From the NCBI GenBank assembly GCA_030428825.1, contig JAUIEL010000324.1:1-7616 (forward strand): 7,616 nt of DNA, read 5' to 3'. The stretch is from a bacterium (GTDB taxonomy: Bacteria > Planctomycetota > B15-G4 > JADJEK01). Positions 1 to 5,337 of the stretch are shown in pieces. The first letter of the stretch is position 1, and every line of letters starts with the position of its first letter. The position numbers were made by a program, and so were the translations under genes. A model generated the notes under the pieces. That model did not search any database. It was given only the letters and a program-made list of their open reading frames with translations, and was not told the origin of the DNA.

Positions 1-918
1 CCCGTCGATCCGCAGCGCCTCGTCGGTCGGGGAGAACGACGAGTCGAGCGCGAAGTCGTTGGCGACGTCGGTGACGCGGACGCCGTCGAGCTCGTCCGTG
101 GCCGCGAGGAACAGCTTGGCCGGCGTGACGTACTGCGAGAGGACGCCCCCACTGCGAAGCAGCCCCGCCGCCGCCGCTCCCGCGAAGGGACCGGAGACGT
201 TGGTGGGCGACGCGCGCGTCACGCTGAGCACGACCTCGCCCGCCGCGTCGACGGCGAGGGCGTCGACGTCGTCCGCCGCGGAGAGGCCGAGCGACGTCGC
301 GGTCCGGAACACCGAGAACGTCCCGTTCCCCGCCGAGGTCAGGACGTCCGCCGGCGACACGCCGAGCAGGAGCGCGGTCGGGCCGTCGACCGAGAAGTAG
401 ACCGGCCACGCGGCGCGCTCGGCCCAGGCCAACGCGTCGACGTCCGTCTCGACCGGTCCCCCGAACTTCGAGGTCACGCCGAGCGCGTCGGACGAGTGGA
501 AGAGCGTCGCGCCGCCGCCGAGGAACGTCAGGAGCGTGAACGTGTCTCCGGCCGCGCCGTTGCCGGCGGCGGAGACCGCGACCCCCACGCCCCCCACCCC
601 CACCGAGTCCCGGTCGACCGAGTACTCGACCCAGAGCTCCCGGCACTCGACCGGCGGGAACGGAGGGAGGACGTCGGTCCCGTCCGAGAAGGCGTCGACG
701 TTCGCGCCGGCCGGCAGCCCCATCTGGGCCGCGGTCCACTGCACGCCGCCGCCGCCGACCATCGTGGTGTTCACGACCACGACGTCCGCGGCCGACACGC
801 CGGGCACCTCCGGCGACGCCGGGTCGTACGACTCGGTGACGGCGTGGCGGTTCAACTGCTGGGCGCCGCCGGTCGCGGCGCCGACGAGGACGAGCGAGAT
901 CGTCAGGATGGCACGCAT
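1..918 (-). CDS. Secreted repeat protein of unknown function (3' end beyond left edge)
   Basis: The frame is open from an ATG at 918 to base 1, giving 306 codons with no stop, so the C-terminus lies outside the window. A GGAG seven bases before the ATG fits a ribosome binding site. Residues 1-19 form a signal peptide (MRAILTISLVLVGAATGGA, cleavage likely before QQ), so the product is exported. The mature part contains a diverged tandem repeat whose units begin near residues 66, 146, 210 and 269. Each opens with LGL/LGV, continues with a DVDAL-like motif (VDAF, DVDAL, DVDAL, ELDGV), and then has a strand such as YSVD or YFSVD followed by a Gly/Ala-rich stretch. This suggests a repetitive beta structure. 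Third codon positions are almost all G or C, which supports coding. I do not recognise the family beyond its resemblance to repeat proteins I recall from planctomycetes. It lies 40 bases downstream of the gene at 959-2062 and is probably cotranscribed with it. Confidence 0.88.
   Translation of the reverse strand, partial: MRAILTISLVLVGAATGGAQQLNRHAVTESYDPASPEVPGVSAADVVVVNTTMVGGGGVQWTAAQMGLPAGANVDAFSDGTDVLPPFPPVECRELWVEYSVDRDSVGVGGVGVAVSAAGNGAAGDTFTLLTFLGGGATLFHSSDALGVTSKFGGPVETDVDALAWAERAAWPVYFSVDGPTALLLGVSPADVLTSAGNGTFSVFRTATSLGLSAADDVDALAVDAAGEVVLSVTRASPTNVSGPFAGAAAAGLLRSGGVLSQYVTPAKLFLAATDELDGVRVTDVANDFALDSSFSPTDEALRIDG
583..611 (-). other. Potential G-quadruplex motif in coding strand
   Basis: The plus strand has C-runs at 582-586, 590-595, 597-601 and 609-611 separated by 3, 1 and 7 bases. 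The minus strand, and so the mRNA of the left-edge gene, therefore fits the usual pattern of four G-runs of at least three with loops of 1-7. It encodes the VGVGGVGVA stretch around residues 107-115. Only the sequence pattern is seen; folding is inferred. Confidence 0.4.
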
Positions 919-958
919 GGGGAGGCTCCGGGGGGATGCTTCGTAGGAGGCCATCGGA
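919..958 (-). promoter_or_regulatory. Short intergenic spacer with ribosome binding site for left-edge gene
   Basis: These 40 bases separate two genes on the minus strand. Read on the minus strand they end with GGAG, seven bases of spacer, and the ATG at 918. There is no room for a normal promoter plus terminator, so the two genes are probably on one transcript. The GGAG is directly followed by CCTCC and could pair with it locally; this may be only chance in GC-rich DNA. Confidence 0.5.
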
Positions 959-2062
959 TCAGCCACCGAGGGTCAGCCGCAGACCGGGAGAGAACGACAC
1001 GCCGTGAGACGCCCCGGGGTCGACCTCCAGCAACTGGAGGTGGAGGGACTGTCCGCAGAGCGTCGGGTCGGCGGGGAGCTTCCCCGAGACCTTCATCCCG
1101 ATCGGGAAGACGGGAACCTCGACCACGAGGGACGGCGAGAGGGCGACGAGGATCGTCCCGCCGAGCGCCGTCGGAGTGACCGCCGGCGCGGCGCCGATCA
1201 GGAGGTAGCCGACCGTCGAGGTCCCCCAGGAGTTGCCGAGGGTCAGGTCGACCGGCCCGCCGATGTACGGATCGCTCCCCGACGTCAACGACGGCACTCC
1301 GTTCGTGCCGGGCCACCCGCTGCCGTAGTTCTCCCAGCTCGGCTCGAGGCCCGGGCACGGCGTCGGCGCCGCCTCGCACGCCCAGTCGACGAGGTTGTCG
1401 AGCAGCACGGCGTTGTCGTTCTGCGGGACCAGCGAATCCGTGAGCGTGTCGTAGTCCCCGACCACGACGATCCGGCCGCCCGACGTGAACCCCGTCTGGG
1501 GCTCGAGGACGACGATGAAGTTCTGGTTTCCGGAGGCCTTGGCGAGGAGGCGCGCGTTGCCGCCGTGGCCGAACGTCGTGACGTTCATGTGCCGGATGTC
1601 GACGACCCCCGCGGTGATCGGGTGCGACCCGATCGGATGACCGATCCCGAAGCCGGTCACCGTGGAGTAGCCGCCCACTCCGTACGGCTGGGTGAACGAC
1701 TCGTACGCCGCGTGCCCGAACGTGCCGACGCTCACGAACAACGTGCCGCCGCCGGCCAACCACGCCTGCAGCGCCGCCTGCTCGGAGGAGGAGAGGTCGG
1801 CGCCGTCGGCCAGCCTCGAGGTGAAGAAGACGTCCACCGTCGAGAGGTACTCCGGGGTGAGGGTCGGAGTGATGGGCCCCACGACCCCGCCGTGCTCGGC
1901 GATCTCCGCCCGGAGGTAGCCGGTCAGCGGACCGATCAGGAGACTGTGCGAATTCAGGAGCCGCGTGGTGTCGAAGCTCCCCCAGACGCAGCTCTGGGCC
2001 GACGCGGACGCGCCGAGAACGGACGCGAACGACAGCAGGACGAGAACGGGCGAGTGTCTCAT
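959..2062 (-). CDS. Secreted protein: amidotransferase-like fold plus planctomycete C-terminal module
   Basis: The product is 367 residues, starting at an ATG with AAGGA nine bases upstream. Residues 1-22 are a clear signal peptide ending ASA before Q23. Residues about 30-230 resemble the class I glutamine amidotransferase-like (flavodoxin-type) fold found in DUF4350/ThuA-like proteins. They contain a strand VDVFF (76-80), the helix and strand LSSSEQAALQAWLAGGGTLFV (90-110), HPITAGV (147-153), and GRIVVVGD (196-203) followed by D-N-x-x-L-L-x-N-x-V-x-W. No nucleophile-elbow cysteine (G-C-G type) is visible, so a binding or structural role is more likely than amidotransferase catalysis. Residues 236-367 are the recurrent module: CPG, YGSGWPG (246-252), GVPSL, LLIG, LGGTILV (300-306), CGQSL (336-340) and the final PGLRLTLGG. 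A related module ends the protein at 6682-7616. The substrate is unknown. The fold assignment is by pattern and is only moderately secure; export and coding status are secure. Confidence 0.88.
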   Translation of the reverse strand: MRHSPVLVLLSFASVLGASASAQSCVWGSFDTTRLLNSHSLLIGPLTGYLRAEIAEHGGVVGPITPTLTPEYLSTVDVFFTSRLADGADLSSSEQAALQAWLAGGGTLFVSVGTFGHAAYESFTQPYGVGGYSTVTGFGIGHPIGSHPITAGVVDIRHMNVTTFGHGGNARLLAKASGNQNFIVVLEPQTGFTSGGRIVVVGDYDTLTDSLVPQNDNAVLLDNLVDWACEAAPTPCPGLEPSWENYGSGWPGTNGVPSLTSGSDPYIGGPVDLTLGNSWGTSTVGYLLIGAAPAVTPTALGGTILVALSPSLVVEVPVFPIGMKVSGKLPADPTLCGQSLHLQLLEVDPGASHGVSFSPGLRLTLGG

Positions 2063-2091
2063 GGATGGGTTCCTTCTCTCGGGGGCGACCC

Positions 2092-2102
2092 GAGGTTACC
2101 TC
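2092..2102. promoter_or_regulatory. Perfect 5+5 palindrome upstream of amidotransferase-like gene
   Basis: GAGGTTACCTC is an inverted repeat (arms GAGGT/ACCTC, one central base) in the 104-base gap between two minus-strand genes, about 30 bases upstream of the ATG at 2062. It could be an operator half-site pair or a small leader hairpin. It is short, and no protein partner is evident. The rest of the gap (2063-2166) shows the AAGGA ribosome binding site and nothing else convincing. Confidence 0.2.
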
Positions 2103-2166
2103 AGGCGTGCCGCGCGGTCCGACGCCGGTGGCGCGCTCCCCCCCGATCCCGAGACCTCGCCGGCGG

Positions 2167-3375
2167 TCAGCCGCCCGGGACGAGCGTCCCGACGTCCGCC
2201 GGCGGGCCGGGCGGCGCGGCGATCCGCTCGCCGACCCGACACCCGACGAACCGGATCCGCGGACTCGCCGAGCGCGTCGGATCGACGCGAAGCCGATCGA
2301 ACGTGCAATGAAGGAACAGCACCTCGCCCCCCTTCACCTCCTCGAGCTCCAGGTCGATCAGGTCGAAGCGGCAGCGCTCGAAGCGGCTGATGAGCGCGGC
2401 GCCCCGGAACAGTCGCCCCGACCCCGGAGAACTCCCGTACCCGCCGAGGAACTCGCAGTCGCGGGCCCGGAGCATCATCCCCGACTGGACCGAGAACGCG
2501 AGGCTCCCTCCCGCCCCCATGTCGAAGCGGACCACGCGGACCCGCTCGAAGTCGAGCAGCGCGCCGCCCTGCCGAAGGTCGAACGCGTAGTCGTTGCCGG
2601 TGTCGAACGTCAGGTCGCGGAACCGGAGCCGTTCGACCTCGCTCCGCAAGGAGATCTCGTCGATCACGACGAGCGTCGCGTCCATGCCCGCGCCCTGGAT
2701 CGTCACGTCCGCGGGGAACGGCCTCGGCGCCTTTCTCCGGAGGTCGCTCGTCGAGAGCGAATGGTGGCCGGGCCCGAACACGATCGTGAGTCCGTCCCGC
2801 AGCGTGCTCGCGTCCCACCCCTCGCCGGAGACCGCGCCGGACTCGAACCGCCGGTCGAGACAGCGGTCGACCAGCTTCAGCCCCTCGTCCTCCGGGTTCG
2901 GGTGATACCGTCCCTCGGCGGCGGCCTCGAGGATCGTGAGGCCGTCCCCGTCGGCGAGCGCGCGCTCGAGCGCCTCCGCCTTGCGCCGCGCCTCCGCGTC
3001 CGCGCGCCCGAGACGCTCCGGGAGCGCCAGCACCTCGCGCCGGAACTCCGTCTCCCCGCCCGCGAGCTGCTCCGGCTCGGGCGGCTCCGGACGCACGGCG
3101 CGCCACCCGTCGACGTACCCGTCGGCAAAATGGCGCCGCAGCTCCTCGCTGAAGCGCGGATCGCCGGAGCGGACCGCGCCGGACCGCCCGACGGCCTCGC
3201 GCGACTCCTCGACCACCTCCGGCTTCGCGACGACCTCCTCGGCCGGGTCGGGATCGGCCTCCCTCCCCTCGAACGCCGCGGCGCCTTCACCGCTCGGAAC
3301 CGCCCACGACAGGAACCCGAGGAGCACGCCGAGCCCCACGCCGAGGAGACCGACGACGACGATCGAGAGACGCAT
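2167..3375 (-). CDS. Membrane-anchored protein with a right-handed beta-helix domain
   Basis: The start is ATG at 3375, preceded by GGGGAGG with a four-base spacer, giving 402 residues. The reading frame stays open a further 114 codons upstream, but that part is Arg/Pro/Asp-rich, overlaps the divergent spacer and the small gene at 3508, and comes before the ribosome binding site, so it was excluded. Residues 4-25 form one hydrophobic segment (IVVVGLLGVGLGVLLGFLSW) without a convincing cleavage site, so an N-terminal membrane anchor with the bulk outside is likely. Residues 30-145 are charged and partly helical (for example EARRKAEALERAL, 128-140). From about 196 to 385 come repeated short strands of the pectin-lyase-like/parallel beta-helix kind: VTIQGAGMDATLV (224-236), LRFRDLTFDT, ALLDFERVRVVRFD, MLRARDCEFLGG, SRFERCRFD, VLFLHCTFD and IRFVGCRV. 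Such folds commonly bind or cleave polysaccharides, but no catalytic set is identifiable here. It is the first gene of the minus-strand group. Confidence 0.85.
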   Translation of the reverse strand: MRLSIVVVGLLGVGLGVLLGFLSWAVPSGEGAAAFEGREADPDPAEEVVAKPEVVEESREAVGRSGAVRSGDPRFSEELRRHFADGYVDGWRAVRPEPPEPEQLAGGETEFRREVLALPERLGRADAEARRKAEALERALADGDGLTILEAAAEGRYHPNPEDEGLKLVDRCLDRRFESGAVSGEGWDASTLRDGLTIVFGPGHHSLSTSDLRRKAPRPFPADVTIQGAGMDATLVVIDEISLRSEVERLRFRDLTFDTGNDYAFDLRQGGALLDFERVRVVRFDMGAGGSLAFSVQSGMMLRARDCEFLGGYGSSPGSGRLFRGAALISRFERCRFDLIDLELEEVKGGEVLFLHCTFDRLRVDPTRSASPRIRFVGCRVGERIAAPPGPPADVGTLVPGG

Positions 3376-3507
3376 GCATCCTCCCCTGCGCTCGCACCGC
3401 GATGAGGAGCGCGCGACCGAGTCTATCTCGTCGCGAAGCTCGAGCGAGCCGCCCCCCACCCGGCGAGCGGCCGACCGTCCGCCGGCGTCGATTGGTAGAA
3501 CGCTCGC
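3376..3507. promoter_or_regulatory. Divergent intergenic region between beta-helix gene and small membrane gene
   Basis: These 132 bases lie between ATGs that point away from each other, so promoters in both directions are expected. For the minus strand, the only AT-containing stretch is TAGACT at 3425-3420, 4/6 to a -10 box and 45 bases before the ATG, with no good -35. For the plus strand, TAGAAC at 3496-3501 (4/6) ends six bases before the ATG at 3508; if it is a real -10 box, the mRNA would be nearly leaderless. This agrees with the lack of a ribosome binding site there. Both are weak matches; the divergent arrangement itself is firm. Confidence 0.4.
3412..3435. repeat. Inverted repeat in divergent spacer (candidate operator)
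   Basis: CGCGA-C-CGAG, loop TCTAT, CTCG-TCGCG forms nine base pairs interrupted by one bulged C at 3417. It surrounds the only AT-rich bases of the spacer, including the possible minus-strand -10 box. It could be a regulator binding site or a leader hairpin for the beta-helix gene. It is seen directly in the sequence; the function is inferred. Confidence 0.35.
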
Positions 3508-3636
3508 ATGAGCTGCCTCGAAGCCGCGTTCGAACTCACCCTCGACGTCCTGTTCCTCCGCAACCCGCGACTCGCCTGGATCGTCGTCCTGACGATCATC
3601 GTGCTCGCGGTCGCCGTCGTCTGGTGGTTCGGCTGA
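3508..3636 (+). CDS. Small single-pass membrane protein, 42 residues
   Basis: This ATG-to-TGA frame encodes 42 residues. An in-frame TAG at 3496 lies four codons before the ATG, so no longer version exists. The C-terminal half is a strong membrane helix (LAWIVVLTIIVLAVAVVWWFG, about residues 22-42), preceded by LRNPR, whose positive charges suggest an N-inside orientation with an amphipathic first 16 residues. Only about three of 42 codons end in A or T, which matches the neighbouring genes and argues for real coding. No Shine-Dalgarno sequence is visible; a -10-like TAGAAC six bases before the ATG leaves open a leaderless transcript. It is divergent from the beta-helix gene and upstream of another small membrane protein. 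The function is unknown; no toxin or antitoxin partner is apparent. Confidence 0.6.
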   Translation: MSCLEAAFELTLDVLFLRNPRLAWIVVLTIIVLAVAVVWWFG

Positions 3637-3649
3637 TCCGCTCGGCGGA
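3637..3649 (+). terminator. Small hairpin directly after the 42-codon gene
   Basis: TCCGC-TCG-GCGGA starts on the base after the stop codon: five base pairs with a three-base loop and no following T-run. It might stop transcription weakly or protect the 3' end of the mRNA. Evidence is limited to the inverted repeat. Confidence 0.2.
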
Positions 3650-3751
3650 CGCGACGGCGGCCTCCGGGGCGTTCGTTCGCTCCCCGCGGGCCGTGGCCGG
3701 GCCGCCGCCGAAACCACCGAATGGGCGCCGCCCGCTGGGGTAGGTCCCCGC

Positions 3752-3761
3752 GGAGGTGATC
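3752..3761 (+). promoter_or_regulatory. Extended Shine-Dalgarno sequence GGAGGTGATC before ATG 3762
   Basis: Ten bases are fully complementary to the usual 3' end of bacterial 16S rRNA (GATCACCTCC). The GGAGG core is five bases from an ATG at 3762, an ideal distance. This is the strongest ribosome binding site in the window. It precedes an in-frame N-terminal extension of the 68-codon gene at 3891, so it bears on which start is real. A chance match in GC-rich DNA cannot be excluded. Confidence 0.45.
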
Positions 3762-3854
3762 ATGCGGCGCCGTCTGACCCCGGGTTTCTCGCTCCCATCG
3801 CCGACTCACTTTCGTCAGCCCGGGCGCTTCCCGCGCCGGCTGGGGCGGGCTCGG

Positions 3855-3883
3855 GGCCCCCTCGGGGGCCTCGCGAGGCCTCC
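3855..3883 (+). promoter_or_regulatory. Two mutually exclusive hairpins just before ATG 3891
   Basis: The segment GGGGGCC (3864-3870) can pair with GGCCCCC upstream (3855-3861, tight loop) or form the downstream stem containing the perfect palindrome GGCCTCGCGAGGCC (3867-3880), which extends to 3864-3883 with one G-U pair. The downstream stem ends eight bases before the ATG at 3891 and could hide the start region. Competing stems of this sort are typical of attenuation or translational control, but GC-rich DNA makes them by chance too. Confidence 0.3.
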
Positions 3884-3890
3884 CCACCGC

Positions 3891-4097
3891 ATGCGGACCT
3901 CGACCGACTCGAGCCCGTTGTTCCCGATCGCGACCGGCCTGGCGTTCATGGCGTTCGTGGTCCTCGGGGTCGACCGATGGGTCTGGCTCGGCTGCGCGGC
4001 GACCGTCACGGGCATCGTGGTCTCCGCCGTGGCCGATCGGGTCGCGGAGCGGAGGGGGCGAGCCGGGCGGCGCATTCGGCCGAACCCTCCCGGGTGA
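3891..4097 (+). CDS. Small two-helix membrane protein, about 68 residues (start uncertain)
   Basis: From the ATG at 3891 the product is 68 residues. Two hydrophobic segments (about 10-25, LFPIATGLAFMAFVVLG, and 30-48, WVWLGCAATVTGIVVSAVA) are joined by a VDR turn, followed by a very basic tail (RVAERRGRAGRRIRP). A hairpin membrane protein with its basic tail in the cytoplasm is the likely picture. The frame is also open to an ATG at 3762 that has an excellent ribosome binding site. That would add 43 residues, basic and Arg/Pro-rich. In that extension 8 of 42 codons end in A/T, against 5 of 68 in the core, so the extension looks less like coding sequence. I chose 3891 on codon use, but translation from 3762 is a real alternative. 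The function is unknown; the neighbouring small membrane gene and the secreted protein at 4202 lie on the same strand. Confidence 0.55.
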   Translation: MRTSTDSSPLFPIATGLAFMAFVVLGVDRWVWLGCAATVTGIVVSAVADRVAERRGRAGRRIRPNPPG

Positions 4098-4201
4098 CGG
4101 CGAGTTCGTCGCGGCCTCGTCCGGATTTTCGGTGTCGCCTCTCGCGACCCGATTCCGCGGAGAGAGGGTGACCCTGCCGCACCCCCGCCGAGGACACCTC
4201 C

Positions 4202-5251
4202 ATGCTCCCGACCGCCGTCGCCGCCGCGCTGCTCCTGTTCGCCGATCCGCCGTGTCAGACCGACCTCGGGTTCCAGGGCCCGGGGACCGCGACGCTCTCG
4301 ATCTGCGGCGACCTGCTCGACGGGCCCGGCGCGGCGGCGACCCTCTCGATCGTGAACGCCACGCCGTCGACGCCGCAGATGCTGGTGGTCGGCCTGCAGA
4401 GCGCGCCGACGCCGGTCTCCGGGGGGACGCTCGTCCCGTTCCCGCCCGCGTTCACGATCACCGGACCGGTCACCGACGGCGCCGGCTCGCTGGCGCTGCC
4501 GGTCGTCGGCGTCGCCGCCGCCGCCGTCCCGGTCTACGTCCAGAGCGTCGGCCTCCTCCCCGCGCCGGAGTTCTCGAACGCGCTCGAGGTGATCGTCGGC
4601 CAGACGTCGCTCCCGCACGCCGAGTCGTTCGACGGGCCGGACGGCGCGGACTGGCCGTTCCCGTGGACGCCGGTCGCGACCGGCCTGATCGACGTCGACC
4701 TCCAGGGCGGCCGCGCCCGCTTCAGCGCCTCGCCGAACGTGGTCGGTCGCGTCGTCCTCCCCGGGTTCTCCGCCGTCGACGTCGACGTGACGGTGACCGT
4801 CGAGTTCGAGACGTTCTTCGACCAGGGGTTCGGGTTCTACGCCCGTCAGAACGGCGGCTGGCTCCACCACACCTGGCCGGTCGGCGAGGGGTACGCGGTC
4901 TTCCTCCACGGCGACTGGCCCGGATACGGACCGTCGACGCTCGGGCTCTGGCGGGAGCGGAACGGAGTGGAGGAGCTCCTCGCCACGCAGACCTCGCCGT
5001 TCGGGGCCGGCGCCGGCGGCACGCGCTACCGCATCCGCTTCCAGGTCGAGCAGACGAGCCCGACCACGACGACCCTGCGCGCCAAGACCTGGCTCGAGGG
5101 CGCGGCCGAACCGCCCGCTTGGGGAGTCGTCGTCACCGACTCCACGCCGAGCCTGCAGAACGTCGCCGGGAGCTTCGCGGCCGACGTCTACAACTGGCAC
5201 GGCTCGGCGCGGGCGTGGATGGACGACCTCTCGATCACGACGCTGCCGTGA
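4202..5251 (+). CDS. Secreted protein: planctomycete module followed by lectin-like beta-sandwich domain
   Basis: The product is 349 residues; GAGGA lies seven bases before the ATG. The N-terminus has a short hydrophobic stretch (AVAAALLLFA, residues 5-14) that would serve as a signal peptide, although it lacks the usual N-terminal positive charge. Residues 18-134 carry the shared module: CQTDLGFQGPG (18-28), LSICG (32-36), LVVGL, SGGTLVP (73-79), TDGAGSLALPV, VQSVGL, FSNALEV. C18 and C36 could form a disulfide. Residues about 138-349 look like a concanavalin-A-like (LamG/family-16-type) jelly roll: SFDGPDGADWPFPW (142-155), GGRARFSA, VEFETFFDQGFGFYARQNGG (200-219), YRIRFQVEQ, LRAKTWLEG and a closing WMDDLSITTLP. 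Such domains generally bind carbohydrate or protein ligands; no hydrolase active-site motif is seen. The module is at the opposite end from its position in the other two proteins. An 86-base gap follows before the serine hydrolase gene. Confidence 0.88.
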   Translation: MLPTAVAAALLLFADPPCQTDLGFQGPGTATLSICGDLLDGPGAAATLSIVNATPSTPQMLVVGLQSAPTPVSGGTLVPFPPAFTITGPVTDGAGSLALPVVGVAAAAVPVYVQSVGLLPAPEFSNALEVIVGQTSLPHAESFDGPDGADWPFPWTPVATGLIDVDLQGGRARFSASPNVVGRVVLPGFSAVDVDVTVTVEFETFFDQGFGFYARQNGGWLHHTWPVGEGYAVFLHGDWPGYGPSTLGLWRERNGVEELLATQTSPFGAGAGGTRYRIRFQVEQTSPTTTTLRAKTWLEGAAEPPAWGVVVTDSTPSLQNVAGSFAADVYNWHGSARAWMDDLSITTLP

Positions 5252-5302
5252 TCGGACGCGTGGAGGGGGGGCGCGCCGTCCAACGACGCCTCCTCCGCGC
5301 CG

Positions 5303-5308
5303 TATGCT
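5303..5308 (+). promoter_or_regulatory. Weak -10-like hexamer upstream of serine hydrolase gene
   Basis: TATGCT matches four of six bases of TATAAT and lies 29 bases before the ATG at 5338. No good -35 element is found at the usual distance. The 86-base gap after the preceding gene leaves room for a promoter, but readthrough from 4202-5251 is equally possible. Confidence 0.2.
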
Positions 5309-5337
5309 CCTCCGTCGAGTCGGCGGAAGGAGCCCCC

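Noticed and set aside
1004..2311. Long plus-strand frame opposite the amidotransferase-like gene
   Set aside because: Arg/Asp-rich, with no domain and no signal peptide; it spans a gene boundary on the other strand.
2065..3405. Long plus-strand frame opposite the beta-helix gene
   Set aside because: An antisense shadow with runs of RR/EP-type sequence; the minus strand gives a coherent anchor plus beta-strand pattern.
3376..3717. Upstream extension of the beta-helix frame by 114 codons
   Set aside because: It lies before a strong ribosome binding site and the membrane anchor, is Arg/Pro/Asp-rich with low-complexity runs, and is antisense to the small gene at 3508.
4134..4148. GTCGC-CTCTC-GCGAC hairpin between the two-helix gene and the module/lectin gene
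   Set aside because: Only five base pairs, no T-tract, in GC-rich DNA; not enough to call a terminator.
3815..5200. Long minus-strand open frame opposite 4202-5251
   Set aside because: The composition (Arg, Asp, Glu, Gly runs) is that of an antisense frame in GC-rich DNA. The plus-strand frame has a signal peptide, domains and the expected codon ends.
4132..5337. Long open frame upstream of and in frame with the serine hydrolase
   Set aside because: It is a GC-rich shadow of the gene at 4202-5251: Arg/Pro/Gly-rich with no domain. The hydrolase has its own ribosome binding site and signal peptide at 5338.
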